Shown one piece after another: positions 33,614 through 41,908 of a stretch of 64,000 bases of DNA. Made by a program: the position numbers and the translations under genes. Below the pieces are notes generated by a model. The model was not told the origin of the DNA, did not search any database, and was given only the letters and a program-made list of their open reading frames with translations. Numbering within the stretch: position 1 is the first letter of the stretch; each line of letters opens with the position of its first letter. The stretch is from Stenotrophomonas lactitubi (GTDB lineage: Bacteria > Pseudomonadota > Gammaproteobacteria > Xanthomonadales > Xanthomonadaceae): the NCBI RefSeq assembly GCF_002803515.1, contig NZ_PHQX01000002.1, forward strand, positions 310,001-374,000. Reading direction: 5' to 3'.

Positions 33614-34273
33614 ATGGCACTCAAGCTTCCCAAGGGCACCCAGTTCGGCTTCGCACCGGTCATCTCCACCGCTATCGCTACCACCGCCATCTCCAAGGCC
33701 GCGCCGGCACTGGCCAGCGTCGCCGCCAACAGCGTCGACACCGGCGATGTGGTGGTCATTGAACTGCCGGGCTGGCCGGCCCTGAACAACCGTGCGACCC
33801 GTGCCGGTGCTGAAGCCACCGGCAGCGTTGAACTGCTGGGCATCGACACCACCGACAACGTGCTGTTCCCCGCCACCAGCGGTGCCGGCGTGCTGCGCAA
33901 GGCCGGTGTCTTCGTCGACCTGGACCAGCAGGGCGACCCGACCACCGCCGGTGGCGAGCAGCAGTACTGGAGCGGCACGCTGCTGGAGGACCCGACCGGC
34001 CGCCAGGTGCAGATGCCGACCTTCAAGAACGCCAAGACCATCACCCTGCCGCTGTTCTACGATCCGAAGAAGCCGTGGTACTCGGCCCTGAAGAACGTCG
34101 ACGCCAAGGGCGAACCGGTGATCCTGCGTGCCAAGCTGGTCGGCGGCGACGTGCTGTACTGGTACGGCTACCTGAGCTACAACGGCGACCCGACCATGGC
34201 CGCCAACACCCCGATGGGCACCACCGCGACCTTCACCGCGCTGGCTGACTCCATCCTGGTCGAGGGCGCCTGA
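33614..34273 (+). CDS. Major tail tube protein
   Basis: A 219-residue protein with the composition of phage tail tube subunits: small, Thr/Ala/Gly-rich, beta-strand pattern, ending in NTPMGTTATFTALADSILVEG. Position between the tail terminator and the G/GT chaperone fixes the role. GAGGAA precedes the ATG at 33614. One copy of the Ig-like domain seen in lambda gpV is not evident. No tail sheath gene follows, so the tail is non-contractile. Confidence 0.82.
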   Translation: MALKLPKGTQFGFAPVISTAIATTAISKAAPALASVAANSVDTGDVVVIELPGWPALNNRATRAGAEATGSVELLGIDTTDNVLFPATSGAGVLRKAGVFVDLDQQGDPTTAGGEQQYWSGTLLEDPTGRQVQMPTFKNAKTITLPLFYDPKKPWYSALKNVDAKGEPVILRAKLVGGDVLYWYGYLSYNGDPTMAANTPMGTTATFTALADSILVEGA

Positions 34274-34581
34274 TGTTCCAGGTAAAGGCGCCGGAGAGTT
34301 TCAGGAGCACCCTGACCATCATCGGTCACGGTCGCGAGCAGAAGCTCAACCTGACCTACCGTCATCTGCCGGTGGCTGACTACGCCAGTCTGCTGGAGCG
34401 GTTGGCCGAGGACGAGCTGAGCGTGGCACAGGCGATCCTGGACATCGTGGTGGATTGGGATGCCGATGTGGCGCTGGACACCGCCGGCGTCGAGCTGGCG
34501 CTGCAGCAGCAGGCCGGCCTCGATGGCGCGATCATCGGTGGCTACACCCAGGCCCTGCAGGTCGCACGCAAGGGAAACTGA
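34273..34581 (+). CDS. Tail assembly chaperone, short form (lambda gpG-like)
   Basis: A 102-residue protein between the tube and tape measure genes. Its penultimate codons contain GGGAAAC in the correct phase for a -1 slip (34572-34578), directly before the TGA stop. In lambda-like phages this gene makes G and, by slippage, a G-T fusion; both wrap the tape measure protein before tube polymerisation. Confidence 0.85.
   Translation: MFQVKAPESFRSTLTIIGHGREQKLNLTYRHLPVADYASLLERLAEDELSVAQAILDIVVDWDADVALDTAGVELALQQQAGLDGAIIGGYTQALQVARKGN
34572..34578 (+). other. Programmed -1 ribosomal frameshift site GGGAAAC
   Basis: X-XXY-YYZ heptamer read G GGA AAC in the frame of the upstream gene. A -1 slip bypasses the TGA at 34579-34581 and continues into a 103-codon extension that has no start codon of its own. 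Position in the tail chaperone gene matches the conserved G/GT arrangement. Confidence 0.85.
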
Positions 34582-34889
34582 TCGAGGCGGTGGGGGCCCT
34601 GTACTGGCGGGCCCCCACCGAATCCGAGCTGATGCAGCTTGGATTGAAGGCAAAGCACTTTCCGCCACCACAGGTCGAGTTGTGGCCGGAGTGCGTGCTT
34701 CCCATCGAACTTTTCTCGCGGGTTGCCACCCAGTGGCGCGTCGGCGCAGGTGGCCCGATCGGGCTGGACTACAACGTGGTCTACCAGGAGCTGGAGCGCG
34801 AGGCACTCGCGCCGGACAAGCGCGATGAAGTGATGGCGGGAATCCGCATCATCGAACGCGCGGCTCTGGAGCACATGCAACAGCACTAA
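34578..34889 (+). CDS. Tail assembly chaperone extension (T part of G-T fusion)
   Basis: The -1 frame reads KLIEAVGALYWRAPTESELM and on to the stop at 34887-34889, about 103 residues, giving a fusion of about 205 residues. The segment resembles DUF1799-type tail proteins (YWRAPTESEL, LWPECVLP). It has no start codon or ribosome site near its beginning, so it should be made only by frameshifting. Confidence 0.8.
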   Translation: MIEAVGALYWRAPTESELMQLGLKAKHFPPPQVELWPECVLPIELFSRVATQWRVGAGGPIGLDYNVVYQELEREALAPDKRDEVMAGIRIIERAALEHMQQH

Positions 34890-34966
34890 GCCGCCATCGG
34901 CACCTGCCGATGGCTCTATCATGGCCCCGCCACCGCGCGGGGCCTCCTTCATGCCAGGAGAATTTC

Positions 34967-36106
34967 ATGAGCGATACAACGCTCAGTGACTCGGCTGCCG
35001 CTGTCAAGGTCAGCGCGATCGTCGCCTCCGCCGCACAAGCGGCAACGCAGAGCGTGAGCCAGCTCGCCACCGCTGCACAGCAGCTGCCCGTCCAGCTCAC
35101 CCAGGCCACGGTGCTGCACCAGGCACTGAATACTGTCATGAGCAGCAGTGTTTCCATGATGAGCACACTGGTGCAGCAACTGACCGCGACGGCAATGAAA
35201 GCGGCTGCCACGCAGGCAGCTATCGAGAGCCGACAGGCCAACCCTCTGAGCACGGGTGCGCTGGGCGTCGCGCCGTTTGCTTCGATCAACGTACCCGACT
35301 TCGTTGAAAAACAGCGGAAGTACGGCAGTGGAATGCTCAACGGCGTGCCCCTGCTTCCGCCCGAGAAGAAAGAAGCGACTGAAGAAGCAGATAAGAAGAC
35401 GGGCTTTGCCGGTGCAGGAAAAGGCGTGGAGGCTGCATTTGACAGCTATCTGAGCAAGGCTGAAGACACCGCGACAACGACGAAGGCTGCCTTCGACAAG
35501 GCCTTCGCCGGCGCCGAGACGGCGCTCTACAAGTTCGTGACCACGGGCAAGTCCGGCTTCCGCGACCTCACCAAGGCCATCATTGCCGATCTCGAACGCA
35601 TCGCCCTGCAGCAGGCGATCGTATGGGGGGTGAAGACCATCGCCAGCTTCTTTGGCGGAGCCAGCGCAGCACCCAGTTCCAGCTTTGCGAGCGGGTTCGG
35701 CAACAACACGGGCTGGTTGAGCGGCGGCAACATGACACCCAATGCACTCGGCGGCGTCTATGCATCGCCCAGCCTGTCGGCTTACTCCGGTGGCATCTAC
35801 AACACCCCGCAGTTGTTCGCCTTCGCCAAGGGCGCAGGCGTATTCGGTGAAGCGGGGCCTGAAGCGATCATGCCGCTGCAGCGCGGGCCCGACGGGCGCC
35901 TGGGAGTGGCGGCACACGGTGGCGGTGGCGGTGTGGGAGTCAACATCCGCATCGACAACAACGGCGGCAAGGAAGTCACCAGCAACGAAAGCATGCTGCA
36001 GCAGTTCGGCAACGAGATCGGCCAGTTCGTGGAACGCAAGTACCGCGACCTGCAGATGCGTGACATGAAGGCTGGCGGCGTCCTCAGCAGGAGTGCAGCA
36101 CGATGA
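34967..36106 (+). CDS. Tail tape measure protein, unusually short
   Basis: A 379-residue protein. The C-terminal half is like the lambda tape-measure C-terminal domain: AGAETALYKFVTTGKSGFRD, LTKAIIADLERIALQQAIVW and FGEAGPEAIMPLQRGPDGRL. The N-terminal 130 residues are Ala/Gln/Ser/Thr-rich helix. Lambda gpH is about 850 residues and tape length sets tail length, so this tail should be short (roughly half of lambda's or less). AGGAG precedes the ATG at 34967. Its stop overlaps the next start. Confidence 0.82.
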   Translation: MSDTTLSDSAAAVKVSAIVASAAQAATQSVSQLATAAQQLPVQLTQATVLHQALNTVMSSSVSMMSTLVQQLTATAMKAAATQAAIESRQANPLSTGALGVAPFASINVPDFVEKQRKYGSGMLNGVPLLPPEKKEATEEADKKTGFAGAGKGVEAAFDSYLSKAEDTATTTKAAFDKAFAGAETALYKFVTTGKSGFRDLTKAIIADLERIALQQAIVWGVKTIASFFGGASAAPSSSFASGFGNNTGWLSGGNMTPNALGGVYASPSLSAYSGGIYNTPQLFAFAKGAGVFGEAGPEAIMPLQRGPDGRLGVAAHGGGGGVGVNIRIDNNGGKEVTSNESMLQQFGNEIGQFVERKYRDLQMRDMKAGGVLSRSAAR

Positions 36107-36432
36107 CCGACACCTTTACCTGGGCAGCAACCAGTCAGAGCACCGGCACCACCACCGCCACCGTCAAGCGTGCACGGTTCGGCGATGGATACGCTCAGGC
36201 CGCGCCGGATGGGCTCAATGCCCGCCTGCGCAGCTACCAGCTGCAGTTCGTCGGCAATCGCAGGACGATCAGCGAGATCGTGGCCTTCCTGGATGGCCAT
36301 GTGGGCCAGAGCTTCTTCTGGCGAGGCCCGCTGGGAACCGGTCTGTACGGCTGCGACACCTATACCGACAGCCATCTGGGTGGATCGGTGTTCAGCATCA
36401 CCGCGACGTTCGAACAGACGTACCAGCCGTAG
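36103..36432 (+). CDS. Minor tail protein M-like
   Basis: A 109-residue protein matching the lambda gpM family: FTWAATSQSTGTTTATVKRA, RFGDGYAQAAPDGLN, and QSFFWRGPLGTGLYGCD followed by TATFEQTYQP. It belongs to the tail tip around the distal end of the tape measure. ATGA overlap with the tape measure gene. In lambda the L gene follows directly; here about 5.5 kb of fibre genes intervene. Confidence 0.85.
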   Translation: MTDTFTWAATSQSTGTTTATVKRARFGDGYAQAAPDGLNARLRSYQLQFVGNRRTISEIVAFLDGHVGQSFFWRGPLGTGLYGCDTYTDSHLGGSVFSITATFEQTYQP

Positions 36433-36441
36433 GAGATGGCA

Positions 36442-37596
36442 ATGGCAAGGAAAATCATCGACCTCGATTCCGTTCAGCCGAACGGAAAGCGGGGTGAAAC
36501 ACAGCGCCCGGCATTCACCAAGATCAATGAGAACTTCGCGGAGGTCTACGATGCCTTGGTCGACGTGGCGAAGATCCCGGAGACCGTGGACGATGCCATT
36601 ACTGAGCGCGTCCCGGGAAGAAATCTCCTCATCAACGGTGGCCTGCAGTTCTGGCAACGCCGGAACTCTGGCCGGGTCGGCAGCGGGGCAGGAACGCTCG
36701 GGGCGGAAACATTCTTCGCCGATCGCTTCTCCAACTCTGCGTTGAACTGCAGCCAGGACATCCAGCGCGTGGTGTATGACGGCCAGCAGATCGGCTATCC
36801 GGACGACACCCGCTCCATCCTTGTCTGCACGGTCTCCGGGGCCGTCGCCAGCAGTGGTGCCTGGATGGGGCAGAGGATCGAAGGTGTGCGCAGTGCCGGC
36901 GGCGCAATCACGATTTCGGTCTGGGCGAACGGCGACGTGGCCGGCCGCAAGGTGGGGGTGCGGGTCATCCAGGACTTCGGAACCGGTGGGTCGCCTGCGG
37001 CACAGACGTCCACCGAGGCGGGTGTGCTGACGTTGACCACCGGGGCAACGCGGCAGTCGCTTACCGTTACGTTGCCGAGCACCAAGGGCAAGCAGCTGGG
37101 TAGCAACGGCAACGACCACATCTACGTGGTCTTCGATCTCTGCGCCGGTGGCTACGGAGGTGCACTGGCAGGCCAGAACGGTTCATTCGGTTTCACCCAG
37201 TTCCAGGTCGAATCCGGGCGTGCCGCGACGCGATTCGATTGGCGACCACCCGGCGTGGAACTGGGCCTGTGTCAGCGCTATTACGAGAAGAGCTACAACC
37301 TGGAGATCCAGCCCAATACGCCGCACAACGAGGGCCGCGAGGCATTCTCGCTGAATACCCAGGGGACGGCCCACTACCAGAGCGTGCGATTCCAGGTCAG
37401 CAAGCGCGCCCATCCGTACGTGATGATCATTTCCGCTGATACCACCCAGCAGGATGGACACATCGCCGAAGACAACGTGTCTCGCGTTCCCTGCCTGGTC
37501 AACTACGCATCTCCATCCGGCTACGAAGTGAGCTGGACCAACAACCCAGGCCGATGGGGCGGGTGGTGGCACTGGTGGGCCGACGCTGAGCTCTGA
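36442..37596 (+). CDS. Tail fibre-like protein, array member 1
   Basis: A 384-residue protein. Residues 1-36 are the conserved anchor shared by all four array members (IIDLDSVQPNGKRGETQRPA, then FTKINENFAEVYDAL). A jelly-roll-like region starts NLLINGGLQFWQRR and continues with QRIEGVRSAGG and VRVIQDFGTGGSPA. Then comes ELGLCQRYYEKSYN, a motif common in phage fibre proteins, and a variable tip ending WGGWWHWWADAEL. ATG 36442 is preferred over 36436 because the paralogues begin at this codon. The role is probably receptor binding. Confidence 0.78.
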   Translation: MARKIIDLDSVQPNGKRGETQRPAFTKINENFAEVYDALVDVAKIPETVDDAITERVPGRNLLINGGLQFWQRRNSGRVGSGAGTLGAETFFADRFSNSALNCSQDIQRVVYDGQQIGYPDDTRSILVCTVSGAVASSGAWMGQRIEGVRSAGGAITISVWANGDVAGRKVGVRVIQDFGTGGSPAAQTSTEAGVLTLTTGATRQSLTVTLPSTKGKQLGSNGNDHIYVVFDLCAGGYGGALAGQNGSFGFTQFQVESGRAATRFDWRPPGVELGLCQRYYEKSYNLEIQPNTPHNEGREAFSLNTQGTAHYQSVRFQVSKRAHPYVMIISADTTQQDGHIAEDNVSRVPCLVNYASPSGYEVSWTNNPGRWGGWWHWWADAEL

Positions 37597-37667
37597 TCAG
37601 AAAAGGCCAGCCCATCAAGGGCCACGACGTTGTACCTAGCGGCCATCCGGACTTCAGGAAACCAGCA

Positions 37668-38798
37668 ATGGCAAGAAAGACGATCGACCTTGATTCCGTT
37701 CAGCCGAATGGAAAGCGAGGTGAAACACAGCGCCCGGCGTTCACCAAGATCAACGAGAACTTTGCGGAGGTTTACGACGGTCTGGATGATGTGCAGAACG
37801 TAATCCGAGAGACGTTGGATGGGGCCACCGGTCTGCGGATCTCAGTGGGGAACCGCCTGATCAATGGTGCCTTCCGCTTCTGGCAGCGAGGGTTGAGCCG
37901 GACGGTTGTTTCCCCTCTTGCGGTGTATGTTCCGGACAGGTTCCAGATCGTGTGCACCGGTGCCGGGCAGATAGCGGCAAGCCGGCAGGAATTTGCAACA
38001 CCGGAGTTCGGTGTAGCCAGCTACATGAACTGCGATCTCTCCGGATCGGCGGCCTCCACCGAGGCGTTCTTCACCCAGCCGGTAGAAGGTGTACAGACAC
38101 TGGCAGGCTCGAAGGTGACGTTGAGCATGCAGACCTGGGCGAGCACGCCCGGGAAGAAGATCGGTGTGCGCTTCATCCAGAGTTTCGGGACGAATGGATC
38201 GACCGACGTCATCATTCACGCCCAGGCACAGGAGATCGGAACGGCAGCATCCCTACGCTCCTTCACTGTTGATCTGCCGAGCATCACAGGCAAGAAAGTG
38301 GGGCCGAACAGCAAGCTCCATGTGATCGTGGACCTGGCCGCTCCGGCGGCCTACGCAGGTGCGCTCACGGCTCAGTCTGGCTCCTTCTCGTTCACCTGCA
38401 TGCAGCTGCAGAAGGGCGCCGTGGCAACCGAGTACGAGCATCGCAACGATTCGGAGGAGCTGCTTCTGTGCCAGCGTTACTACGAGAAGAGCTACAACGT
38501 CGACGTTGCTCCGGGAACTGCCGATGGTGCCGGTCGAGACAACCAGTTCTATGACCGGTCGGTCGGTGTAAGCAGTACATCGCATATCCGATGCCGGGTG
38601 CTGAAGCGGGCGACACCGGCCTACACCGTCTACAGCGATGTCACCGGCGCGGCCGGAAGAATAGCGGGTGCAGATGGTGGCGTTGGCACAGTTACCGCGA
38701 TCGTCAATCCAGGCCAGTCCGGCGCGCAGGTCAATTACGTTTCGGCTGCGGGAACCTGGGGTTCTTCCTTCCATTGGACGGCGGACGCGGAGATCTGA
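37668..38798 (+). CDS. Tail fibre-like protein, array member 2
   Basis: A 376-residue paralogue. The first 36 residues are almost identical to member 1 (TIDLDSVQPNGKRGETQRPA). The middle shows NRLINGAFRFWQRG, QPVEGVQTLAGSKVTLSMQT and VRFIQSFGTNGSTD, then ELLLCQRYYEKSYN. The C-terminal tip after this motif differs fully from member 1 until the shared ending HWTADAEI. The 71-bp spacer before it contains no gene. Its 3' end is joined to a fibre-assembly gene. Confidence 0.78.
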   Translation: MARKTIDLDSVQPNGKRGETQRPAFTKINENFAEVYDGLDDVQNVIRETLDGATGLRISVGNRLINGAFRFWQRGLSRTVVSPLAVYVPDRFQIVCTGAGQIAASRQEFATPEFGVASYMNCDLSGSAASTEAFFTQPVEGVQTLAGSKVTLSMQTWASTPGKKIGVRFIQSFGTNGSTDVIIHAQAQEIGTAASLRSFTVDLPSITGKKVGPNSKLHVIVDLAAPAAYAGALTAQSGSFSFTCMQLQKGAVATEYEHRNDSEELLLCQRYYEKSYNVDVAPGTADGAGRDNQFYDRSVGVSSTSHIRCRVLKRATPAYTVYSDVTGAAGRIAGADGGVGTVTAIVNPGQSGAQVNYVSAAGTWGSSFHWTADAEI

Positions 38799-38799
38799 C

Positions 38800-39237
38800 A
38801 TGTATCAACTTACCGACCAAGCCGACATCATCAAATGCACGGAGACCGGCACCTTCATTCCTCGCGGACACTGGATGTGGGGGGGCTACCAGGAGTGGCT
38901 GATGGCCGGAAATGTAGCGCAGCCGGCTCCGCCTCCTTACGCAGTCAATTCGCCCGAACATCAGCGGGTGCTGCGTGGGCACGCGTGGGAATGGATGCTG
39001 ACGCACATTCAAGCGCGCGGCTACGACTCCATCGAGAGTTGCTGCAGCTACATCAACAGCTCCGTTCAGCGCTTTGCCCAGGAGGCTGTCGCCATGGTCG
39101 CCTGGCGTGATGCGGTGAGCATTGCCCTGCAGCGAATGGCGATCGAGTGCACGGACGGAGTGCAGACCTGGGAGCAGCTGAAGGTGTTGTTACCACAGCC
39201 CGAGGCATTCGAATGGCCAGCAGCGGACGCTGCCTAG
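38800..39237 (+). CDS. Tail fibre assembly-like protein
   Basis: A 145-residue protein starting 1 bp after fibre member 2. YQEWLMAGNVAQPAPPPYAV is the pattern seen in tail fibre assembly proteins (Y-x-x-W-L-x-x-G-N-x-P-x-P), and the remainder is helical and Trp/Gln-rich. It probably chaperones trimerisation of one or more fibres. It sits inside the array between members 2 and 3, which suggests it entered as a unit with member 2. Confidence 0.7.
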   Translation: MYQLTDQADIIKCTETGTFIPRGHWMWGGYQEWLMAGNVAQPAPPPYAVNSPEHQRVLRGHAWEWMLTHIQARGYDSIESCCSYINSSVQRFAQEAVAMVAWRDAVSIALQRMAIECTDGVQTWEQLKVLLPQPEAFEWPAADAA

Positions 39238-39301
39238 TGACCCACAAACGCCATTGTTGCCATCGTGCCTGAGGCATGTCGTAGGCAACGAGGACCAGAA
39301 C

Positions 39302-40540
39302 ATGACAAGAAGGATAATCGACCTCGATACCATTCAGGCGAATGGTAAACGGGGTGAAACACAGCGCCCGGCCTTTACCAAGATCAACGAGAATTTCGCC
39401 GAGGTGTATGGCGCCTTGGGCAGTGTTGCGACCATCGTGGAAGACGTCGAGCAACTGAAGACGGAGATCCAGGCTGAAGCAGACCAGGCAAAGGCGGAGG
39501 TTCAAGCGGCCATCAGAACGCTTCCAGCTGCTGTTGACAATGCCATTCATGGGCGCATTCCCGGCAAGAACCGGCTCATCAATGGCAATTTCGACTTCTG
39601 GACAAGAGGAACGCCGGTGACGCAGACCGGCTATGGTCCGGATCGGTGGTTCGTTCAGATTGGATCGATGGTCGACGCTGGGCTTTTTGCAAACAACAAC
39701 GTGCCAGGGGACGGTGTATTCGGTGATGCGCGTCTCTCGATGGGTGCCAATTCAAACGACAACAGCGATGCCTTCGGGCACTACTTTGTGTTCGAACAAC
39801 GGGTTGAGAATGTCCGCACGTTTGCTGGCGTACTCAGCACTGTGTCCTTCACCGTCTACAACTCAGGGGCACCTGGGCGAAAGATCGCGGTTGAGTTCCT
39901 GCAGAATTTCGGTACCGGTGGCTCAGAGACGATACTGGGGTTGAACGCAGAGGTCTTCAGCCTGGATGTAGGTATCAACCACATCAGCAAGACGACCACG
40001 CTACCGTCGGTCTCCGGCAAGACAGTGGCGAGCACGAATCACTACGCGGCAGTGGCCGTGTGGCTGTCATCCGGTAGCGGATTCGACGTGCGGAACGCCG
40101 GTCTCGGGGCACAGTCGGGGCAGCTGTTCTTCGGGCAGTTGCAGTGGGAGGAGGGAGGCACGGCGACCGGCTATGACACCCGGCTTCTTTCCCATGAAGC
40201 AGCGCTGTGTGGCTGGTACGCGCAGCGCATCGACATCAATGCGGGAGACGCATTTTCGGTGTGTACGGCCCTGGGGCAGTTCGACTGCGTAGGCCAGCTG
40301 GCATTTCAACCGATGCGCAGCAAGCCCTCGGCGCGGACCCTTGGCAGCGGTGTGAACATGACCGGATTTGGCATCAACGGTGGCAATGCTCCTGGCTCGT
40401 CGTTCAACGTCATCCCGGTTTCGGTATCGGGCGCGGCGATCACAGCTGGCGTTGCAACAGGTGGCATGTCACCAGGTGCCTCGGGCTATGTCGCGCCGAA
40501 ATCCGGTGGCATCAGCATCATCTTCGAGGCCGAGATCTGA
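39302..40540 (+). CDS. Tail fibre-like protein, array member 3
   Basis: A 412-residue paralogue. The anchor is IIDLDTIQANGKRGETQRPA, FTKINENFAEVYGAL, followed by a unique helical insertion (about 25 residues, QLKTEIQAEADQAKAEVQAA, coiled-coil-like). Then NRLINGNFDFWTRGTPVTQT, FEQRVENVRTFAGVLSTVSF and VEFLQNFGTGGSE. The CQRYYE motif is replaced by ALCGWYAQRID. The Gly/Ser/Ala-rich C-terminus ends IIFEAEI. GAGGA precedes the start. Confidence 0.77.
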   Translation: MTRRIIDLDTIQANGKRGETQRPAFTKINENFAEVYGALGSVATIVEDVEQLKTEIQAEADQAKAEVQAAIRTLPAAVDNAIHGRIPGKNRLINGNFDFWTRGTPVTQTGYGPDRWFVQIGSMVDAGLFANNNVPGDGVFGDARLSMGANSNDNSDAFGHYFVFEQRVENVRTFAGVLSTVSFTVYNSGAPGRKIAVEFLQNFGTGGSETILGLNAEVFSLDVGINHISKTTTLPSVSGKTVASTNHYAAVAVWLSSGSGFDVRNAGLGAQSGQLFFGQLQWEEGGTATGYDTRLLSHEAALCGWYAQRIDINAGDAFSVCTALGQFDCVGQLAFQPMRSKPSARTLGSGVNMTGFGINGGNAPGSSFNVIPVSVSGAAITAGVATGGMSPGASGYVAPKSGGISIIFEAEI

Positions 40541-40618
40541 GGCACTCAGCGCTGGCCATAGTGGCCAGAGCACCAGGGCCAGCCGCAGTGCGGATCGCCC
40601 AGAAACGGGAACACAGCA

Positions 40619-41755
40619 ATGGCTAGAAAGACAATCGACCTCGATACCATTCAAGCGAATGGTAAGCGAGGGGAAACACAGCGCCCGGCGTTTACCAAGG
40701 TCAACGAGAATTTCGCCGACGTCTACGCGGGCCTGGACGAGGTCCAGGCAGTGGTCGACAGCCTGGACAGCCGCATGGCAGGCCGTAACCGCCTGATCAA
40801 TGGCGACTTCCGGGTGTGGCAACGTGGAAGCACCTTCGCCGCTGCGACAGGGGCGCGCTACACCGCAGATCGATGGCGGGTGAATGCGCAGGGCAGCACC
40901 ATCTCGGCATCACGCGACGATATCGCCGCAGGTGGCGGTGCAGGTGGAAGGTTGCTTGCGGGCTCCAGGCACATGCTGAAGCTCGCCGTTGAAAGCGCTG
41001 CAGGTGCGGACAACATGGCACTGGTCCAGCAGCGCATCGAGGACGTGCGGACGTTCGCCGGGAAACGGGTCACGATCAGCTTCAAGGCGCGGGCCACGGT
41101 CGACAATTTCAAGGTCGGTCTTGAGTTCCAGCAATCCTTCGGCACCAATGGATCGACGGCCGCTGACAGTATTGGCGGTGCGATCACGCTCGATACGATG
41201 TGGCGTTGGCATCAGTTGACCGTGGATGTCCCTGGCATCGCCGGCAGAACCCTTGGAACCAACGACTACCTGCAGCTCAGCCTGTGGCTTGACGCCGGCG
41301 CCACCTTCGCCGGCCGCGCCTTCGGGGCGGGGCAGAAGAGTGGCGTGGTCTATCTGGCTGAAGTACAGATCGAGGAGGGCGATACCGCGACCGACTTTGA
41401 TCGCCGGCCGGAGGCACTGGAACTGCTGTTGTGCCAGCGCTACTACGAAACGGTCGAGGTGAACCGGATCCTGGGCATCACCTACACGGCAAACGGCGAT
41501 TCACGCGCCTGCATCCCGTTCAAGGTGCGCAAGCGGGTGCCGCCCATTACCGCCTCACCACCTACGGCGCTCAATCTGGTGGGTTTCGGCTCCGAGGGCA
41601 GCCTCATCAACTTCAACGGCGGGAATCCCGGCTGGCAGTCCACCGTGGACGCGGCCGTGCTGTCGTCGATGTCCAACAACATGCAGCAGTGGGGCGCTGT
41701 GGTGGTGTGGTCAACCACATCGCAGATCCTTGTGTACGCCGATGCGGAGCTCTGA
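40619..41755 (+). CDS. Tail fibre-like protein, array member 4
   Basis: A 378-residue paralogue. The anchor is TIDLDTIQANGKRGETQRPA, FTKVNENFADVYAGL. Then NRLINGDFRVWQRGSTFAAA, QRIEDVRTFAGKRVTISFKA, LEFQQSFGTNGST and ELLLCQRYYETVEV, with a tip ending VVWSTTSQILVYADAEL. Anchor DNA is closest to member 3, and tip DNA is unlike all others. It closes the array. Confidence 0.78.
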   Translation: MARKTIDLDTIQANGKRGETQRPAFTKVNENFADVYAGLDEVQAVVDSLDSRMAGRNRLINGDFRVWQRGSTFAAATGARYTADRWRVNAQGSTISASRDDIAAGGGAGGRLLAGSRHMLKLAVESAAGADNMALVQQRIEDVRTFAGKRVTISFKARATVDNFKVGLEFQQSFGTNGSTAADSIGGAITLDTMWRWHQLTVDVPGIAGRTLGTNDYLQLSLWLDAGATFAGRAFGAGQKSGVVYLAEVQIEEGDTATDFDRRPEALELLLCQRYYETVEVNRILGITYTANGDSRACIPFKVRKRVPPITASPPTALNLVGFGSEGSLINFNGGNPGWQSTVDAAVLSSMSNNMQQWGAVVVWSTTSQILVYADAEL

Positions 41756-41758
41756 TCC

Positions 41759-41908
41759 ATGAGCGAGTCCACCACCGAAGCCGGTCGCATCGCCTGCTTC
41801 ACCACCAATGCCTCACTGCGCCCCGGGCACCACCTCATCGTGCCATGCGGCCCGTCCGCCCAACCCTTACCACCTCTTCCCGTCGCCGCACAGGAGACCC
41901 ACTCATGA
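41759..41908 (+). CDS. Possible 49-residue peptide between fibre array and L
   Basis: ATG 3 bp after fibre 4 and a TGA that overlaps the next ATG (ATGA at 41905-41908). The product begins MSESTTEAGRIACFTTNA and is otherwise Pro/Ala-rich with no family motif. Tight coupling on both sides argues that it may be translated; its lack of similarity to anything I know argues for caution. Confidence 0.4.
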   Translation: MSESTTEAGRIACFTTNASLRPGHHLIVPCGPSAQPLPPLPVAAQETHS

